Below, in pieces: positions 54,233 through 62,638 of a DNA stretch of 63,721 bases. The translations under genes and the position numbers were made by a program. The stretch spans positions 1-63,721 of the forward strand of contig DUED01000017.1 of the NCBI GenBank assembly GCA_011176685.1. Direction: 5' to 3'. Below the pieces are notes generated by a model that worked only from the letters and a program-made list of their open reading frames with translations, was not told the DNA's origin and ran no database searches. Position 1 is the first letter of the stretch. Each line of letters opens with the position of its first letter. This DNA comes from Anaerolineae bacterium (GTDB taxonomy: Bacteria; Chloroflexota; Anaerolineae; Anaerolineales; Anaerolineaceae).

Positions 54233-54462
54233 GCAAAGAAAATATTAATAAATTTTCCAATTTTGCTTGATAATCTCTTTAAGAAAAAAAGTGACGAAAT
54301 CATATCCCATTGAATATACCAAAAAGCTCATTGGGTAAAATATTAAGCTCCCGTTTAACTTTTACTTCCACATTATCCCAAAATTAATCATCAACCCATT
54401 TTTTATCTTTAAACCACATTTAAATCTTCCCGTGACTATTTCTTATAAAGTATCAATATCGA

Positions 54463-54491
54463 TTGACAAAGAATTTTCGAAATGATACAAT
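54463..54491 (+). promoter_or_regulatory. Promoter upstream of the sugar-kinase remnant and BtpA gene
   Basis: TTGACA (54463-54468), 17 bases, TACAAT (54486-54491): a near-consensus promoter. The rest of 54233-54580 shows no gene. Confidence 0.8.
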
Positions 54492-54584
54492 GTATATAAT
54501 TACACAAATGCCATCAATTGATTGCTCAATATTGTCTATTTCTAATATCAAAGAACAAGTGCAAATTATAGCGATACATTCATG

Positions 54585-54784
54585 GCATGAGTGGGCATAG
54601 GTGTGTTTAAAAACCTGACAGCAGTATCCAAAGGGTCAAAATGGAACATGAAATCCTTCCCAATCCTGACGCTAGGAAAGTTTATAAATTGAATTATCAA
54701 ATTTTCCGCGAACTTTATCAGCTCACCGCCATATTGATGCATAAATTAGCAGAAGCACATCTCATCTCACAAAATAATGAGTAG
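54585..54784 (+). pseudogene. C-terminal remnant of an FGGY-type sugar kinase
   Basis: VGIGVFKNLTAVSK is followed, after a frameshift, by EILPNPDARKVYKLNYQIFR and ELYQL before a TAG at 54782. The Asn-Pro...Val-Tyr...Tyr-x-x-Phe-Arg-Glu-Leu-Tyr pattern is the C-terminal helix of xylulokinase-type enzymes. A TGA and a frameshift also lie in the 5' part. The active core is absent. It is followed directly by the BtpA-family gene, a usual partner of sugar genes. Confidence 0.7.
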
Positions 54785-54796
54785 AAAGGTAGCCCT

Positions 54797-55606
54797 ATGA
54801 CTAAACTCTGGACTGAAGAAGTATTAGGAACCCCGAAACCTATTATTGCCATGTGCCATTTGATAGCTTTACCTGGCGATCCCCATTTTAATAAAGAGGG
54901 TGGCATGCAAGCGGCCATTGACTGGGCACGCAAGGACCTATTAGCACTGCAGAATGGCGGTGTGGACGCAGTGATGTTCTCTAACGAGTTCAGCTTGCCT
55001 TATTTAACTAGTGTACACACCGTTACCGTTGCAGCTATGGCACGTATCATCGGGGAATTGATGTCTGATATTCAGATTCCATTCGGTGTGAATGTGCTCT
55101 GGGATCCAAAAGCTTCACTCGATCTGGCAGTTGTAACTGGAGCTAAGTTTGTGCGCGAGATCTTTTCGGGTGTTTATGCCAGTGACTTCGGCTTATGGAA
55201 TACAAACTGCGGAGAAGTTGTGCGACACCAGTACACCATCGGCGCTGAAAATGTTAAATTACTATTCAATATTGTCCCTGAAGCAGCCCACTACCTCGGA
55301 GACCGAGACATTATAGAAATCGCAACATCTACTGTCTTCAACCACCAACCAGACGCACTTTGTGTATCCGGCTTGATAGCTGGTGCGGAGACCAGCGTGC
55401 AAACACTTAAGAAAGTCAAAGAGGCAGTTAAAAACACGGTTGTATTTGCTAACACTGGTGTGCACCTAAAAAACGTTGAGCAACAGTTGACTATCGCTGA
55501 TGGTGCTGTCGTAGGAACAGCATTTAAATATGAAGGCATTTTCGAAAATCATGTAGATGAAAGCCGCGTGAAAGCGTTCATGGACAAAGTGAAATCAATC
55601 CGATAA
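54797..55606 (+). CDS. BtpA/SgcQ family protein
   Basis: A 269-residue TIM-barrel protein of the BtpA family: PIIAMCHLIALPGDPHF at the start, LQNGGVDAVMFSNEFSLPY, FGVNVLWDPKASLDLA and VVGTAFKYEG near the end. Relatives are tied to photosystem assembly in cyanobacteria or lie in sugar operons (SgcQ); the second fits here, given the kinase remnant just upstream. A good site, AGAAAGG, precedes the ATG. Confidence 0.88.
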   Translation: MTKLWTEEVLGTPKPIIAMCHLIALPGDPHFNKEGGMQAAIDWARKDLLALQNGGVDAVMFSNEFSLPYLTSVHTVTVAAMARIIGELMSDIQIPFGVNVLWDPKASLDLAVVTGAKFVREIFSGVYASDFGLWNTNCGEVVRHQYTIGAENVKLLFNIVPEAAHYLGDRDIIEIATSTVFNHQPDALCVSGLIAGAETSVQTLKKVKEAVKNTVVFANTGVHLKNVEQQLTIADGAVVGTAFKYEGIFENHVDESRVKAFMDKVKSIR

Positions 55607-55642
55607 ATTATCACCACAATAATCAGACATTATGTGATTAAT

Positions 55643-55675
55643 AAAATCCTTCTCAATAATTTGGAAGGATTTTGC
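55643..55675 (+). terminator. Terminator after the BtpA gene
   Basis: AAAATCCTTC (55643-55652) pairs with GAAGGATTTT (55664-55673) across an 11-base loop, ending in a T-run. Confidence 0.75.
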
Positions 55676-55714
55676 AATTAAATCTGGCTGCGAACAATCT
55701 TCTTCATTTGTCCA

Positions 55715-55809
55715 CTAATCAACTAACCCAAAGCGAAGCGCGGTTACTGCTGCTTGTGTCCGGTCTGCAACCACAGTCAGGTTTTTCGGTGTGTTGAGTT
55801 TTCTACGCT
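55715..55809 (-). pseudogene. C-terminal remnant of a LuxR-type regulator
   Basis: On the minus strand RRKLNTPKNLTVVADRTQAA continues VTALRFGLVD before a TAG at 55715. RTQAAVTALRFGL fits the recognition and last helices of LuxR/NarL HTH domains. Only this part remains. Confidence 0.5.
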
Positions 55810-55850
55810 CGCTCCCAATAATGGGTAGTCTACATCCAGGAGTAGTTCTT

Positions 55851-55916
55851 ATGGTGATGGGTTTAGTCCAGATTTTTATCGCGATAGGCATGTTCCTATT
55901 GATTAACTACTATTAA
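55851..55916 (+). CDS. Possible 21-residue membrane microprotein
   Basis: ATG at 55851 behind AGGAG (8-base spacing) opens MVMGLVQIFIAIGMFLLINY and one more Tyr before TAA. It is one hydrophobic helix. A terminator lies at 55977. The clear ribosome site argues for translation; family not recognised. Confidence 0.4.
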   Translation: MVMGLVQIFIAIGMFLLINYY

Positions 55917-55976
55917 AAAGAGCACAAGTCAAAACTTGAGCAACCTAGATACTGCTAGATTTAGCTATAAACTAAG

Positions 55977-56001
55977 AAAAATCCCTTTACAGGGATTTTT
56001 T
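55977..56001. terminator. Bidirectional terminator hairpin
   Basis: AAAAATCCCT and AGGGATTTTT pair across TTAC. It could end both the microprotein transcript and the minus-strand PlsY-like gene. Confidence 0.7.
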
Positions 56002-56071
56002 ATTGCACAACCTACCCGAATCAGAGATAATAACTCATAATAATTATTTAGTGTTGCGCTTTTTCAATTGC

Positions 56072-56749
56072 CTATAATCGCTCAGGTTTACGGTTTATCC
56101 ATTCTTGATGTGATTTTATATCGCGATCAAAAATCAAACGGCGCAAGAGCACTTTCCTGCGTTCTGGCTCCTGCTTTGGAAGTTGTCTGCGGTTTGCCTC
56201 AATCCTTTTTATTATCGTTACTACCAGAATCACCACCCCGATAAGCGTGGCAATTTCAACCTTCTCAAAGAACCATCCAAAGAGCGGCATTGTCACTAAA
56301 GAGACCAAAGCCCAGGGGGCAGAATCGCCTAACAACCAGCCGACAAGTAAAAAACCACCTATCCAAAGCACACCTTCTGGAAACAACACCAGCATGATGC
56401 CAGCAAAATTGCTGAGTCCCCTTCCGCCAGTAAAGCCCAGATAAATTGGCCAGTTGTGCCCGATTGCAGCAGCCATGCCTGCCATCAAAGCCACAATTTC
56501 CCCTAATCCAAGCTTCACTCCCACCCAGGTTGGTATAGCCGCTTTAGCTATATCAAATAGCCCTACCGGCACAACCGCCCATTTGGCAACATGTTCATAC
56601 ACCATCGAACCGCTAACCGTGCCACTTCCATACTTACGCAAATCGATGCCTTTGATCAGCTTCCCTGCTAAATATGCCGACGGGATTGCTCCTAGGAAGT
56701 AAGATCCTATTACCAACACTAATATTTTGATGATTTCTTCATCAGCCAT
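56072..56749 (-). CDS. PlsY-like glycerol-3-phosphate acyltransferase
   Basis: A 225-residue membrane protein with about five helices. The start VIGSYFLGAIPSAYLAGKLI and the middle GHNWPIYLGFTGGRGLSNFA match PlsY motifs for acyl phosphate and glycerol phosphate. The first motif GSGNxGATN is changed to GSGTVSGS, so the substrate may differ from true PlsY. The C-terminal 45 residues are basic and cytoplasmic. It would acylate glycerol phosphate or a related substrate. Confidence 0.8.
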   Translation of the reverse strand: MADEEIIKILVLVIGSYFLGAIPSAYLAGKLIKGIDLRKYGSGTVSGSMVYEHVAKWAVVPVGLFDIAKAAIPTWVGVKLGLGEIVALMAGMAAAIGHNWPIYLGFTGGRGLSNFAGIMLVLFPEGVLWIGGFLLVGWLLGDSAPWALVSLVTMPLFGWFFEKVEIATLIGVVILVVTIIKRIEANRRQLPKQEPERRKVLLRRLIFDRDIKSHQEWINRKPERL

Positions 56750-56905
56750 TGTTCATTAACTCCTATACGACTCTGATCGGCTTTATAAGTTGGAATCTGC
56801 GATAATCTTCATATTTCTCTGCATAGTCTCACTGCTTTATTGTTATAACACGTAACAATAATTACCTATTCGGTATTAGGGATATCAATTTAGAAAACTC
56901 TATCT

Positions 56906-57094
56906 TTACTTCGCCTTACGAAAAGTGAAAATGCAACCATCCACTTTGGGAGCATCTTCGCCCACTTCAACTGTGAAAAAACCAATGTGCTTATCCCACT
57001 TAATTTTCTAATCAAATACTTCTTTAAAGAACTTACACGATTTGTCGGCATCGTGCGATGCCAGCTCCTAGAAAACGACTGGATTCTTCTGCAT
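56906..57094 (-). pseudogene. VOC/glyoxalase-like gene with two in-frame TAG codons
   Basis: From ATG 57094 behind GGAGG the frame gives MQKNPVVF, TAG, ELASHDADKSCKFFKEVFD, TAG, KIKWDKHIGFFTVEVGEDAP and KVDGCIFTFRKAK, ending in TAA. The order matches the N-terminal half of a VOC-fold protein (VVHFE...A...FY...VFGW). The second TAG replaces the Trp of the usual GWK. TAG is a normal stop elsewhere here, so this is a decayed gene. The flanking 56750-56905 shows nothing else. Confidence 0.7.
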
Positions 57095-57279
57095 TGTTAT
57101 ATCCTCCAAAGTTGGATTTTTCTCATAATAGCGAAACTATCACTCTTGATTAATTATAAATATGTACGATGCCTAATTACCTAATTCTTCCTCATCCTGT
57201 ACATATTAATAATCATCAATCATTCCGGGCTTGAGCAACAACTAATTCATTAATTGACTACGCGGGTTGAATTATGTAC

Positions 57280-57373
57280 CGATTGGTTACCTGCTGGAAA
57301 CCTACATTCCAGGTAAAGAGAAATTATCCATTAAAGAAGTCTCTAAAAAGACAGCTGCTTTACTAAAGAAGTA
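57280..57373 (+). pseudogene. Short unidentified gene end
   Basis: The frame IGYLLETYIPGKEKLSIKEV continues SKKTAALLKK to TAA at 57371. It reads like a real C-terminus, but the upstream frame is lost. Family not recognised. Confidence 0.3.
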
Positions 57374-57458
57374 ATTACTGCACCAAAAATATCAAACCTT
57401 AATATTTTAAACCGTGTTAAAATTTTTTTGTTACCAATGAAAAAGAAAGGAGATATCA

Positions 57459-57635
57459 ATGAGACTAACCCCACCCACTAAGGTAGTATTTTGGCTTGCA
57501 ACCATTTTGGCTGCCGTCGGGATTTTACTTGAGACTAACATAGTTATCATTCCGGCATTGTCTGGCTTTTCATTCTGGTTAGTAGCAATCGGGTTTGTCC
57601 TGCTGTGGCTTGGCAATACCATGAAGGGCTTCTAA
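57459..57635 (+). CDS. Small membrane protein, 58 residues
   Basis: ATG at 57459 behind AAAGGAG opens a 58-residue protein with two helices (VVFWLATILAAVGILL and FSFWLVAIGFVLLWLG) and a short tail MKGF. A terminator follows at 57655. The excellent ribosome site and the terminator make a real gene likely. It resembles small two-helix proteins of unknown role. Confidence 0.7.
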   Translation: MRLTPPTKVVFWLATILAAVGILLETNIVIIPALSGFSFWLVAIGFVLLWLGNTMKGF

Positions 57636-57654
57636 TACATCATAGAGCCAAAAA

Positions 57655-57684
57655 AAATCCTGGCATAAAAGCCAGGATTTTTAA
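57655..57684 (+). terminator. Terminator after the small membrane protein
   Basis: AAATCCTGGC (57655-57664) pairs with GCCAGGATTT (57671-57680), loop ATAAAA, followed by TTAATT. Confidence 0.8.
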
Positions 57685-57898
57685 TTATTTTAGGCCTTTA
57701 TCAATCAAGTTTATCAATAAAACAATATGACCACGTTTTTACTCATTCATTAAATGGGAAAACTCTAAAATATAATATTTACCATCTCTTTCTAAAACGT
57801 GCTGTCTTCTAATATAATAATCTCGCTGTAAACTCATGAGTAAAGGTAATGTTAAAACATTACAATAAGCAGAGATTATTCATCAAGGAGATTGCATA

Positions 57899-59230
57899 AT
57901 GGATCCAACTCTTGAAAAGATTTATCACCTATCCCCCCAAGATATCCAGCAGGCGGAAAAGCATATCATGGTAGGTGGGGGTACACCGGGTCCAATTTTG
58001 TTTCGCGGTAAAGGAATTCGCATTGAAGATATCCACGGAAAATCCTATATCGACTGCACCTCTCAATCCTGGGCTATGTATCTGGGATTCGCAAATCCGG
58101 AAATCAACCGTATTGTTTGTCAGCATTTGGAAAACATTAGCCACATTCATCAGGGATTCCACAGCCTGCCACGCCTCTATTTGGCTAAAAAGCTAACCGA
58201 TATCGCACCCAAAGGCATAGATAGAGTGTCTTTTGCAGTTGGCGGTGGTCTTGCTGTTGAAGCAGCCATGAAGATCGCCCTGCGCAACCGACCGGGAGCA
58301 AAGTGTTTTATTACCTTATGGGATGCATATCATGGTTCTACCTTTACAGCTTCTAGCATGTCATGGATCTCGACTAAGGCAAATGGAAAATATACTGGCC
58401 AGCAGCACTTTATTGGAAAGCTGGAAGCCACAGTAAGAGTGCCAAATCCATATTGCTATCGCTGCTTTTTCAAGCAATCACCGGACACCTGTGATCTCGC
58501 TTGCGCAGAAATGCTGCGAGAGACCATTATCCGAGGTATCACTGGCCCGGCTGCCGGCTTCATCCTCGAGCCAATACAGGCAAGCGCTGGACAGATCCCA
58601 GTTCCCAAACGCTATCTTCAAAGAGTGCGTGAAATTTGTGATGAGTTTGAGGTGCCTTTGATATTTGATGAAATCCAGACCTACTGTCGAATAGGAGAGT
58701 GGTTTGCTGCACAATATTACGGGGTGACGCCAGACATCATTGCCATGGGCAAGGGGCTGGGCGCTGGCTTTCCAATCGCTGCGATTCTAATTAATAAGAA
58801 CATGACGGGTTTCGGACCACACGTAGAGGAATTACACACCTTCGCTAATAATTCAGTATCACAGGTTGCGGCTGCCAAACAGATTGATATTATCAAGCGT
58901 GATGATTTATTGGGAAACACGCGGCGCATGGGCAAATATTTCCTACGGGGGCTGCAGGATTTGCAGCAGGAATTTCCGCAAATGGGTGATATCCGCGCGG
59001 TAGGTCTGCACATTGGAGTGGAATATGTAAAAGATCCAATAACCAGGGAATCGGATGTTCAAGCTGCCAAAGATATCCGTCAAGAGGGATTAAAGCAAGG
59101 AGTGATCTTCGGGCTGGGGGGTGCACATCGTAATGTGCTTAAGATCAAGCCACCCTTAATCATAAAACAGCCAGAGGCAGACGAAGTGCTGGATAAATTG
59201 AAGAAATCTATGAGAGCCGTGTTGGGATAA
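57899..59230 (+). CDS. Class III PLP aminotransferase
   Basis: A 443-residue omega-type transaminase. PLP and Schiff-base motifs are PLIFDEIQTYCRIGEWFAAQ (Asp that holds the ring nitrogen) and IIAMGKGLGAGFPIAAIL (Lys). An unusual insert at about 185-205 holds YCYRCFFKQSPDTCDLAC with four cysteines. Relatives act on GABA, lysine or similar amines; the substrate is not clear. AAGGAG precedes the ATG. An SDR gene follows seven bases later, so they may act in one pathway. Confidence 0.88.
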   Translation: MDPTLEKIYHLSPQDIQQAEKHIMVGGGTPGPILFRGKGIRIEDIHGKSYIDCTSQSWAMYLGFANPEINRIVCQHLENISHIHQGFHSLPRLYLAKKLTDIAPKGIDRVSFAVGGGLAVEAAMKIALRNRPGAKCFITLWDAYHGSTFTASSMSWISTKANGKYTGQQHFIGKLEATVRVPNPYCYRCFFKQSPDTCDLACAEMLRETIIRGITGPAAGFILEPIQASAGQIPVPKRYLQRVREICDEFEVPLIFDEIQTYCRIGEWFAAQYYGVTPDIIAMGKGLGAGFPIAAILINKNMTGFGPHVEELHTFANNSVSQVAAAKQIDIIKRDDLLGNTRRMGKYFLRGLQDLQQEFPQMGDIRAVGLHIGVEYVKDPITRESDVQAAKDIRQEGLKQGVIFGLGGAHRNVLKIKPPLIIKQPEADEVLDKLKKSMRAVLG

Positions 59231-59237
59231 GGTTGAA

Positions 59238-60005
59238 ATGATTGAAATAAACCTTACGGGACGCAAGGCGCTGGTCACCGGCGGATCACGCGGAATTGGA
59301 GCAGGTATTGTACAGATTTTGGCGCAGTGTAATGCTTTGGTTTCATTCACCTACAAACAAAATGTACAGGCAGCCAACCAACTCTGCCAGGAATTCCAAG
59401 GCAAAGCACAAGTCCTGGCGTTTTGCACACCTGCTGAGAATATAGATGCCATGCGCGCAACAGTTAAGAAAGCTGCGCAAGCCATGGGCGGACTAGATAT
59501 CCTTGTGCATAATGTCGGCGCACTTTGGCCAGCACAGTTGCAGGAGCTGGAATTGAAAGAATGGAATCGGGGCATTGAGATGAACCTGACCACAGCTTTC
59601 ATAGCATTAAAAGCTGCCTATCCTTATTTACGAAAAGTACCTCGAGGGGATATCGTCCTGATCAGCTCATCTGCAGTAATAGACGGGGGAGGAGGAAGTG
59701 CTTTCTATGCTGCTGCAAAAGCCGGTGTTGAGGGCATGATGAAAGCGCTCATGCGAGAGTTGCCCCAAAAAAACATCCACATCAATACAATTCATCCTTG
59801 TGTCGTGGATACTGATTTATTCCGGGTTCGCTATGATACACATGAGAAAAGGGCTAAAGTTTCCAAACAGGTTCCCCTGGGCCGTTTGGGAAAACCTGAA
59901 GACATTGGCTATCTGGTGGCTTTCTTATGTTCTCAAATGGGTGGATTCATTTGCGGTCAATCTATCCTGGTGGATGGCGGTCGGACTATGTGGAGAAAAA
60001 CATAA
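59238..60005 (+). CDS. Short-chain dehydrogenase/reductase (FabG-like)
   Basis: A 255-residue Rossmann-fold SDR. Cofactor motif GGSRGIGAGI at the start, structural HNVGA, and the catalytic Ser and YAAAKAG (Tyr-x3-Lys) all present; the end is GGFICGQSILVDGGRT. NADP use is suggested by GGSRG. It follows the aminotransferase in one unit; the pair suggests oxidation/reduction plus amination of one substrate. Confidence 0.9.
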   Translation: MIEINLTGRKALVTGGSRGIGAGIVQILAQCNALVSFTYKQNVQAANQLCQEFQGKAQVLAFCTPAENIDAMRATVKKAAQAMGGLDILVHNVGALWPAQLQELELKEWNRGIEMNLTTAFIALKAAYPYLRKVPRGDIVLISSSAVIDGGGGSAFYAAAKAGVEGMMKALMRELPQKNIHINTIHPCVVDTDLFRVRYDTHEKRAKVSKQVPLGRLGKPEDIGYLVAFLCSQMGGFICGQSILVDGGRTMWRKT

Positions 60006-60263
60006 ATTATCCGCTTACCGGGTTCAAAATGACCCCTGGCTCTCATACACTTCCCATGTGAAAGTGTGTTTCAATAATTATTAGGCAATCAACACGGAAT
60101 CAATTCGTAAAGTGACCTTCCCTAATCAGGAGATCGTTGAAAATTTTTTTGGGAGATGAGCTAAGGGTACTAACTTTAAGTAAGGCAGCCCCTGTTTAAA
60201 GTTATTTTCTTTTAAATGGTGTTAAAATATGGTTTAATCAGAAAGGAAAAGGAGAAAAAGAAA

Positions 60264-61202
60264 ATGTTCTATTCAAGAAGAAATACTGTTCAGACCTTCG
60301 TTCGTACTGTAATTAGATTTGTGCTGTTCATTCCTCTCTGGCTTCTGCTGGCATACCCCGATTTTGCAGAAATCGCAGATATCTTTGCTTATACAGGTAT
60401 GCCGGAAGGCGACCTGGGCACACTCCTGATATTGGGTGTTTTAAAGACCTTCCTAATCCTTTGGTTAGCCAATACCGTAGCTGGAATGGTTTACATCTTG
60501 CCCCAGTGGGAGCGGCTGGTATTGCTGCGGCTGGGTAAATCTGTGGGCACCAAAGGACCGGGTTTTTTCCTTATACCGCCCTTCATTTACGAAGTAGCTA
60601 GCATCATTGATGTGCGCATTACTACTTATGAAGTCAAAGCCACAAAAACGCTTACACGTGACAACATTCCGGTCGATGTTACTGCTGCTGTAGAGTTGGA
60701 GGTTGAAGATCCAGAAAAAGCCGCAATTGATGTCAAAGATTACTGGAAAACTACTGAATGGGTTTCCATGGAAGCGCTCAAGAGCACCATCGGTAGAAAT
60801 GATTTGAGACCTTTGCTAAGTGAAACGGAAAAGATTGCAAAGCATCTAAAACTAGAAATCGACAGCGTAGCCAAGGATTACGGAGTGAATGTGCGTGCGG
60901 TACGCCTCACCGATGTGGGCACTCCTCCTGCTCTGATCGAGGAACTGGCGGTCATCGCGCGTGCGGAACGCAGTGCAAAAGCTAAAAAGATCCAGGCTGA
61001 TGCAGAGAAACAAGTGGCAAAATCACTGGCAGAAGCCAGCAGCACCCTTGCCGGCCAGTCAGGCACTATGCAGCTGCGTCAGATTTCGGCACTTCTGGAA
61101 ATGTCCAAAGAAGAAAGTTCCACTATCATCATTTATCCCATGGATAGTTTGAGCGGCAAGCAGATCGCTTCATCTACAGCCGGTATACTTGCGAAAAAAT
61201 AA
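60264..61202 (+). CDS. SPFH/band 7 (slipin-type) membrane protein
   Basis: ATG at 60264 (MFYSRRNTVQTF) follows AAAAGGAG; the longer frame to 60216 adds a Lys-rich stretch over the ribosome site. The protein has 312 residues: two N-terminal helices, then the SPFH core (WERLVLLRLGKSVGTKGPGF, TRDNIPVDVTAAVELEVEDP) and an Ala/Lys-rich coiled coil (ARAERSAKAKKIQADAEKQV). Such proteins organise membrane microdomains and proteases. No NfeD gene is next to it. Confidence 0.88.
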   Translation: MFYSRRNTVQTFVRTVIRFVLFIPLWLLLAYPDFAEIADIFAYTGMPEGDLGTLLILGVLKTFLILWLANTVAGMVYILPQWERLVLLRLGKSVGTKGPGFFLIPPFIYEVASIIDVRITTYEVKATKTLTRDNIPVDVTAAVELEVEDPEKAAIDVKDYWKTTEWVSMEALKSTIGRNDLRPLLSETEKIAKHLKLEIDSVAKDYGVNVRAVRLTDVGTPPALIEELAVIARAERSAKAKKIQADAEKQVAKSLAEASSTLAGQSGTMQLRQISALLEMSKEESSTIIIYPMDSLSGKQIASSTAGILAKK

Positions 61203-61251
61203 ATGTGATAAGATTGATTCGCAGATTAATCGAATTTTCACAGGATTCAAG

Positions 61252-61280
61252 AGCAACCAGATCCTTTCTGACTGGTTGCT
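61252..61280 (+). other. Leader hairpin before the RRM gene
   Basis: AGCAACCAG (61252-61260) and CTGGTTGCT (61272-61280) form a 9-base stem about 25 bases before the ATG. No T-run follows, so it is a leader structure or a weak stop for the SPFH transcript. Confidence 0.55.
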
Positions 61281-61305
61281 CACTATATGATAAAAGGAAA
61301 AATTG

Positions 61306-61599
61306 ATGGAAACAAATCTTTATATAGGTAATTTGTCATTTGACACAAGCGAAGATGAGCTGAAAGAGCTTTTTTCTCAAGCAGGAGAGGTGGTTTCAGT
61401 AAAACTTATTCGGGACTATTACAGCGGTAAATCCAGAGGGTTCGGCTTTATTGAAATGAGCAACCAGGAAGAGATGCAAGAAGCCATCAAGTTGTTCAAT
61501 GGCTACCAGCTCAAAGATCGAGAACTGCGTGTGGACGTCGCGAGAAAGAAAGAAGATAAGAAATCTAACCGCGGGGGACGCCGCGGGGGACGTTACTAG
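61306..61599 (+). CDS. RRM-type RNA-binding protein
   Basis: A 97-residue protein with one RRM. RNP2 is LYIGNL and RNP1 is KSRGFGFIEM, followed by a Lys/Arg/Gly-rich tail (KKSNRGGRRGGRY) that resembles RGG boxes. Such small bacterial RRM proteins respond to cold in cyanobacteria. ATG at 61306 is preferred to TTG at 61303 because AAAAGGA is correctly spaced. Confidence 0.93.
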   Translation: METNLYIGNLSFDTSEDELKELFSQAGEVVSVKLIRDYYSGKSRGFGFIEMSNQEEMQEAIKLFNGYQLKDRELRVDVARKKEDKKSNRGGRRGGRY

Positions 61600-61635
61600 A
61601 AGCCCTGTTTATTATCATTATTCTATATAGCATCA

Positions 61636-61668
61636 AATAATAAGCCCCAATTATGGGGCTTATTATAT
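61636..61668 (+). terminator. Terminator after the RRM gene
   Basis: AATAAGCCCC (61639-61648) and GGGGCTTATT (61655-61664) with loop AATTAT, followed by ATATT. The rest of 61669-61945 shows no gene. Confidence 0.8.
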
Positions 61669-61945
61669 TGTGTTCTTATACAGCAGCAATTGGACTAGTA
61701 CCCTCACGAGGAACTCAACTGTTCCCTTTAGGAGTACTTATTCCTCGTCCTCATATGAGGAGACAACCTTATTAAAAATCTCGTGATGTGCCGAGACTTT
61801 AAATCATTTATAAAATATTCTTATTAATTTCTTCGTTCATGTGTCAAAGAGCATCTCATGATGATTAACTATTGTGTCAATGACCAATCTGCGCTCTTAT
61901 TGAGTATTGAGGAATCGACTTAGACTCAAACTGGGATAACCTTAA

Positions 61946-61985
61946 TGAAAAAAAGGCAGCTATTTGAAAAGCTGCCCTTTTTATA
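61946..61985 (-). terminator. Terminator of the second cold-shock gene
   Basis: GGCAGCT (61955-61961) and AGCTGCC (61970-61976), with a T-run on each strand. It lies 30 bases past the cold-shock stop codon. Confidence 0.8.
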
Positions 61986-62009
61986 TTTTAAGGATTCAAT
62001 TACAAGTAA

Positions 62010-62222
62010 TTATTCTAAAACAACAACATCTTGCGCCTGAGGACCCTTAGCGCCCTGAGTGACAGTAAACTCAACCTTTTGACCTTCATCTAGGTTGCGG
62101 AAGCCTTCACTCACAATAGCGCTGAAATGGACAAATACGTCTTCGCCGTTTTCGCGCTCGATAAAACCAAAACCCTTTGCGCCATTGAACCATTTCACGG
62201 TTCCTTGTTCTTTTTCAGCCAT
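62010..62222 (-). CDS. Cold-shock protein (CspA family), copy 2
   Basis: A 70-residue cold-shock domain protein with KGFGFIER and DVFVHF, closely like copy 1 at 1749-1958. It starts at MAEKEQGTV behind the same AAAGGAGTTCCAAATC site. It lies near the RRM gene, another RNA-binding protein, but on the other strand. Likely RNA chaperone. Confidence 0.95.
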   Translation of the reverse strand: MAEKEQGTVKWFNGAKGFGFIERENGEDVFVHFSAIVSEGFRNLDEGQKVEFTVTQGAKGPQAQDVVVLE

Positions 62223-62345
62223 GATTTGGAACTCCTTTCATAAATTTGTTACTTGGGTTATGCATTGGTCCCAAATCAAAAGAGTGTATCTTTCTTTCTA
62301 GAACTTCTGTTAACATTGTCAAGCACTGTATTTTAGCACATATTT
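62223..62345 (-). promoter_or_regulatory. Leader and promoter region of cold-shock gene 2
   Basis: On the minus strand TTGACA is followed by TTAACAGAAGTTCT, GATACA and TTTTGATTTGGGACC, in the same order as before copy 1. TTGACA could be the -35 box. The rest of 62346-62638 shows nothing clear. Confidence 0.6.
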
Positions 62346-62638
62346 TAAGCGGTTGTCAATCTATTGTTGCGGTGTCCAGGAGATACTATACATCTTGGAT
62401 ATAAAAAAATATGCAGTTTGCGCTATCATTATCAGGCATACAACTGAAAGATAGTGGGGTGCAAAGCATATAAACCTGGACATCGTATAAATTATTAAGC
62501 GTTACGCAAGATCAATCTTAAAGCTGCTCTCATGAGTCAATTGAGTGCTTTCAACCACGGCAAACGTCCATTTTGGCAGATCAAAGGATGTTTTACCCAG
62601 GCGAGAAGAGATCAAATGAAACACTACTTAATAACCAA

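Noticed and set aside
56906-57094. TAG recoding (pyrrolysine or suppressor) in the VOC-like gene
   Set aside because: TAG ends normal genes here (for example at 606-608), and other nearby genes are decayed too.
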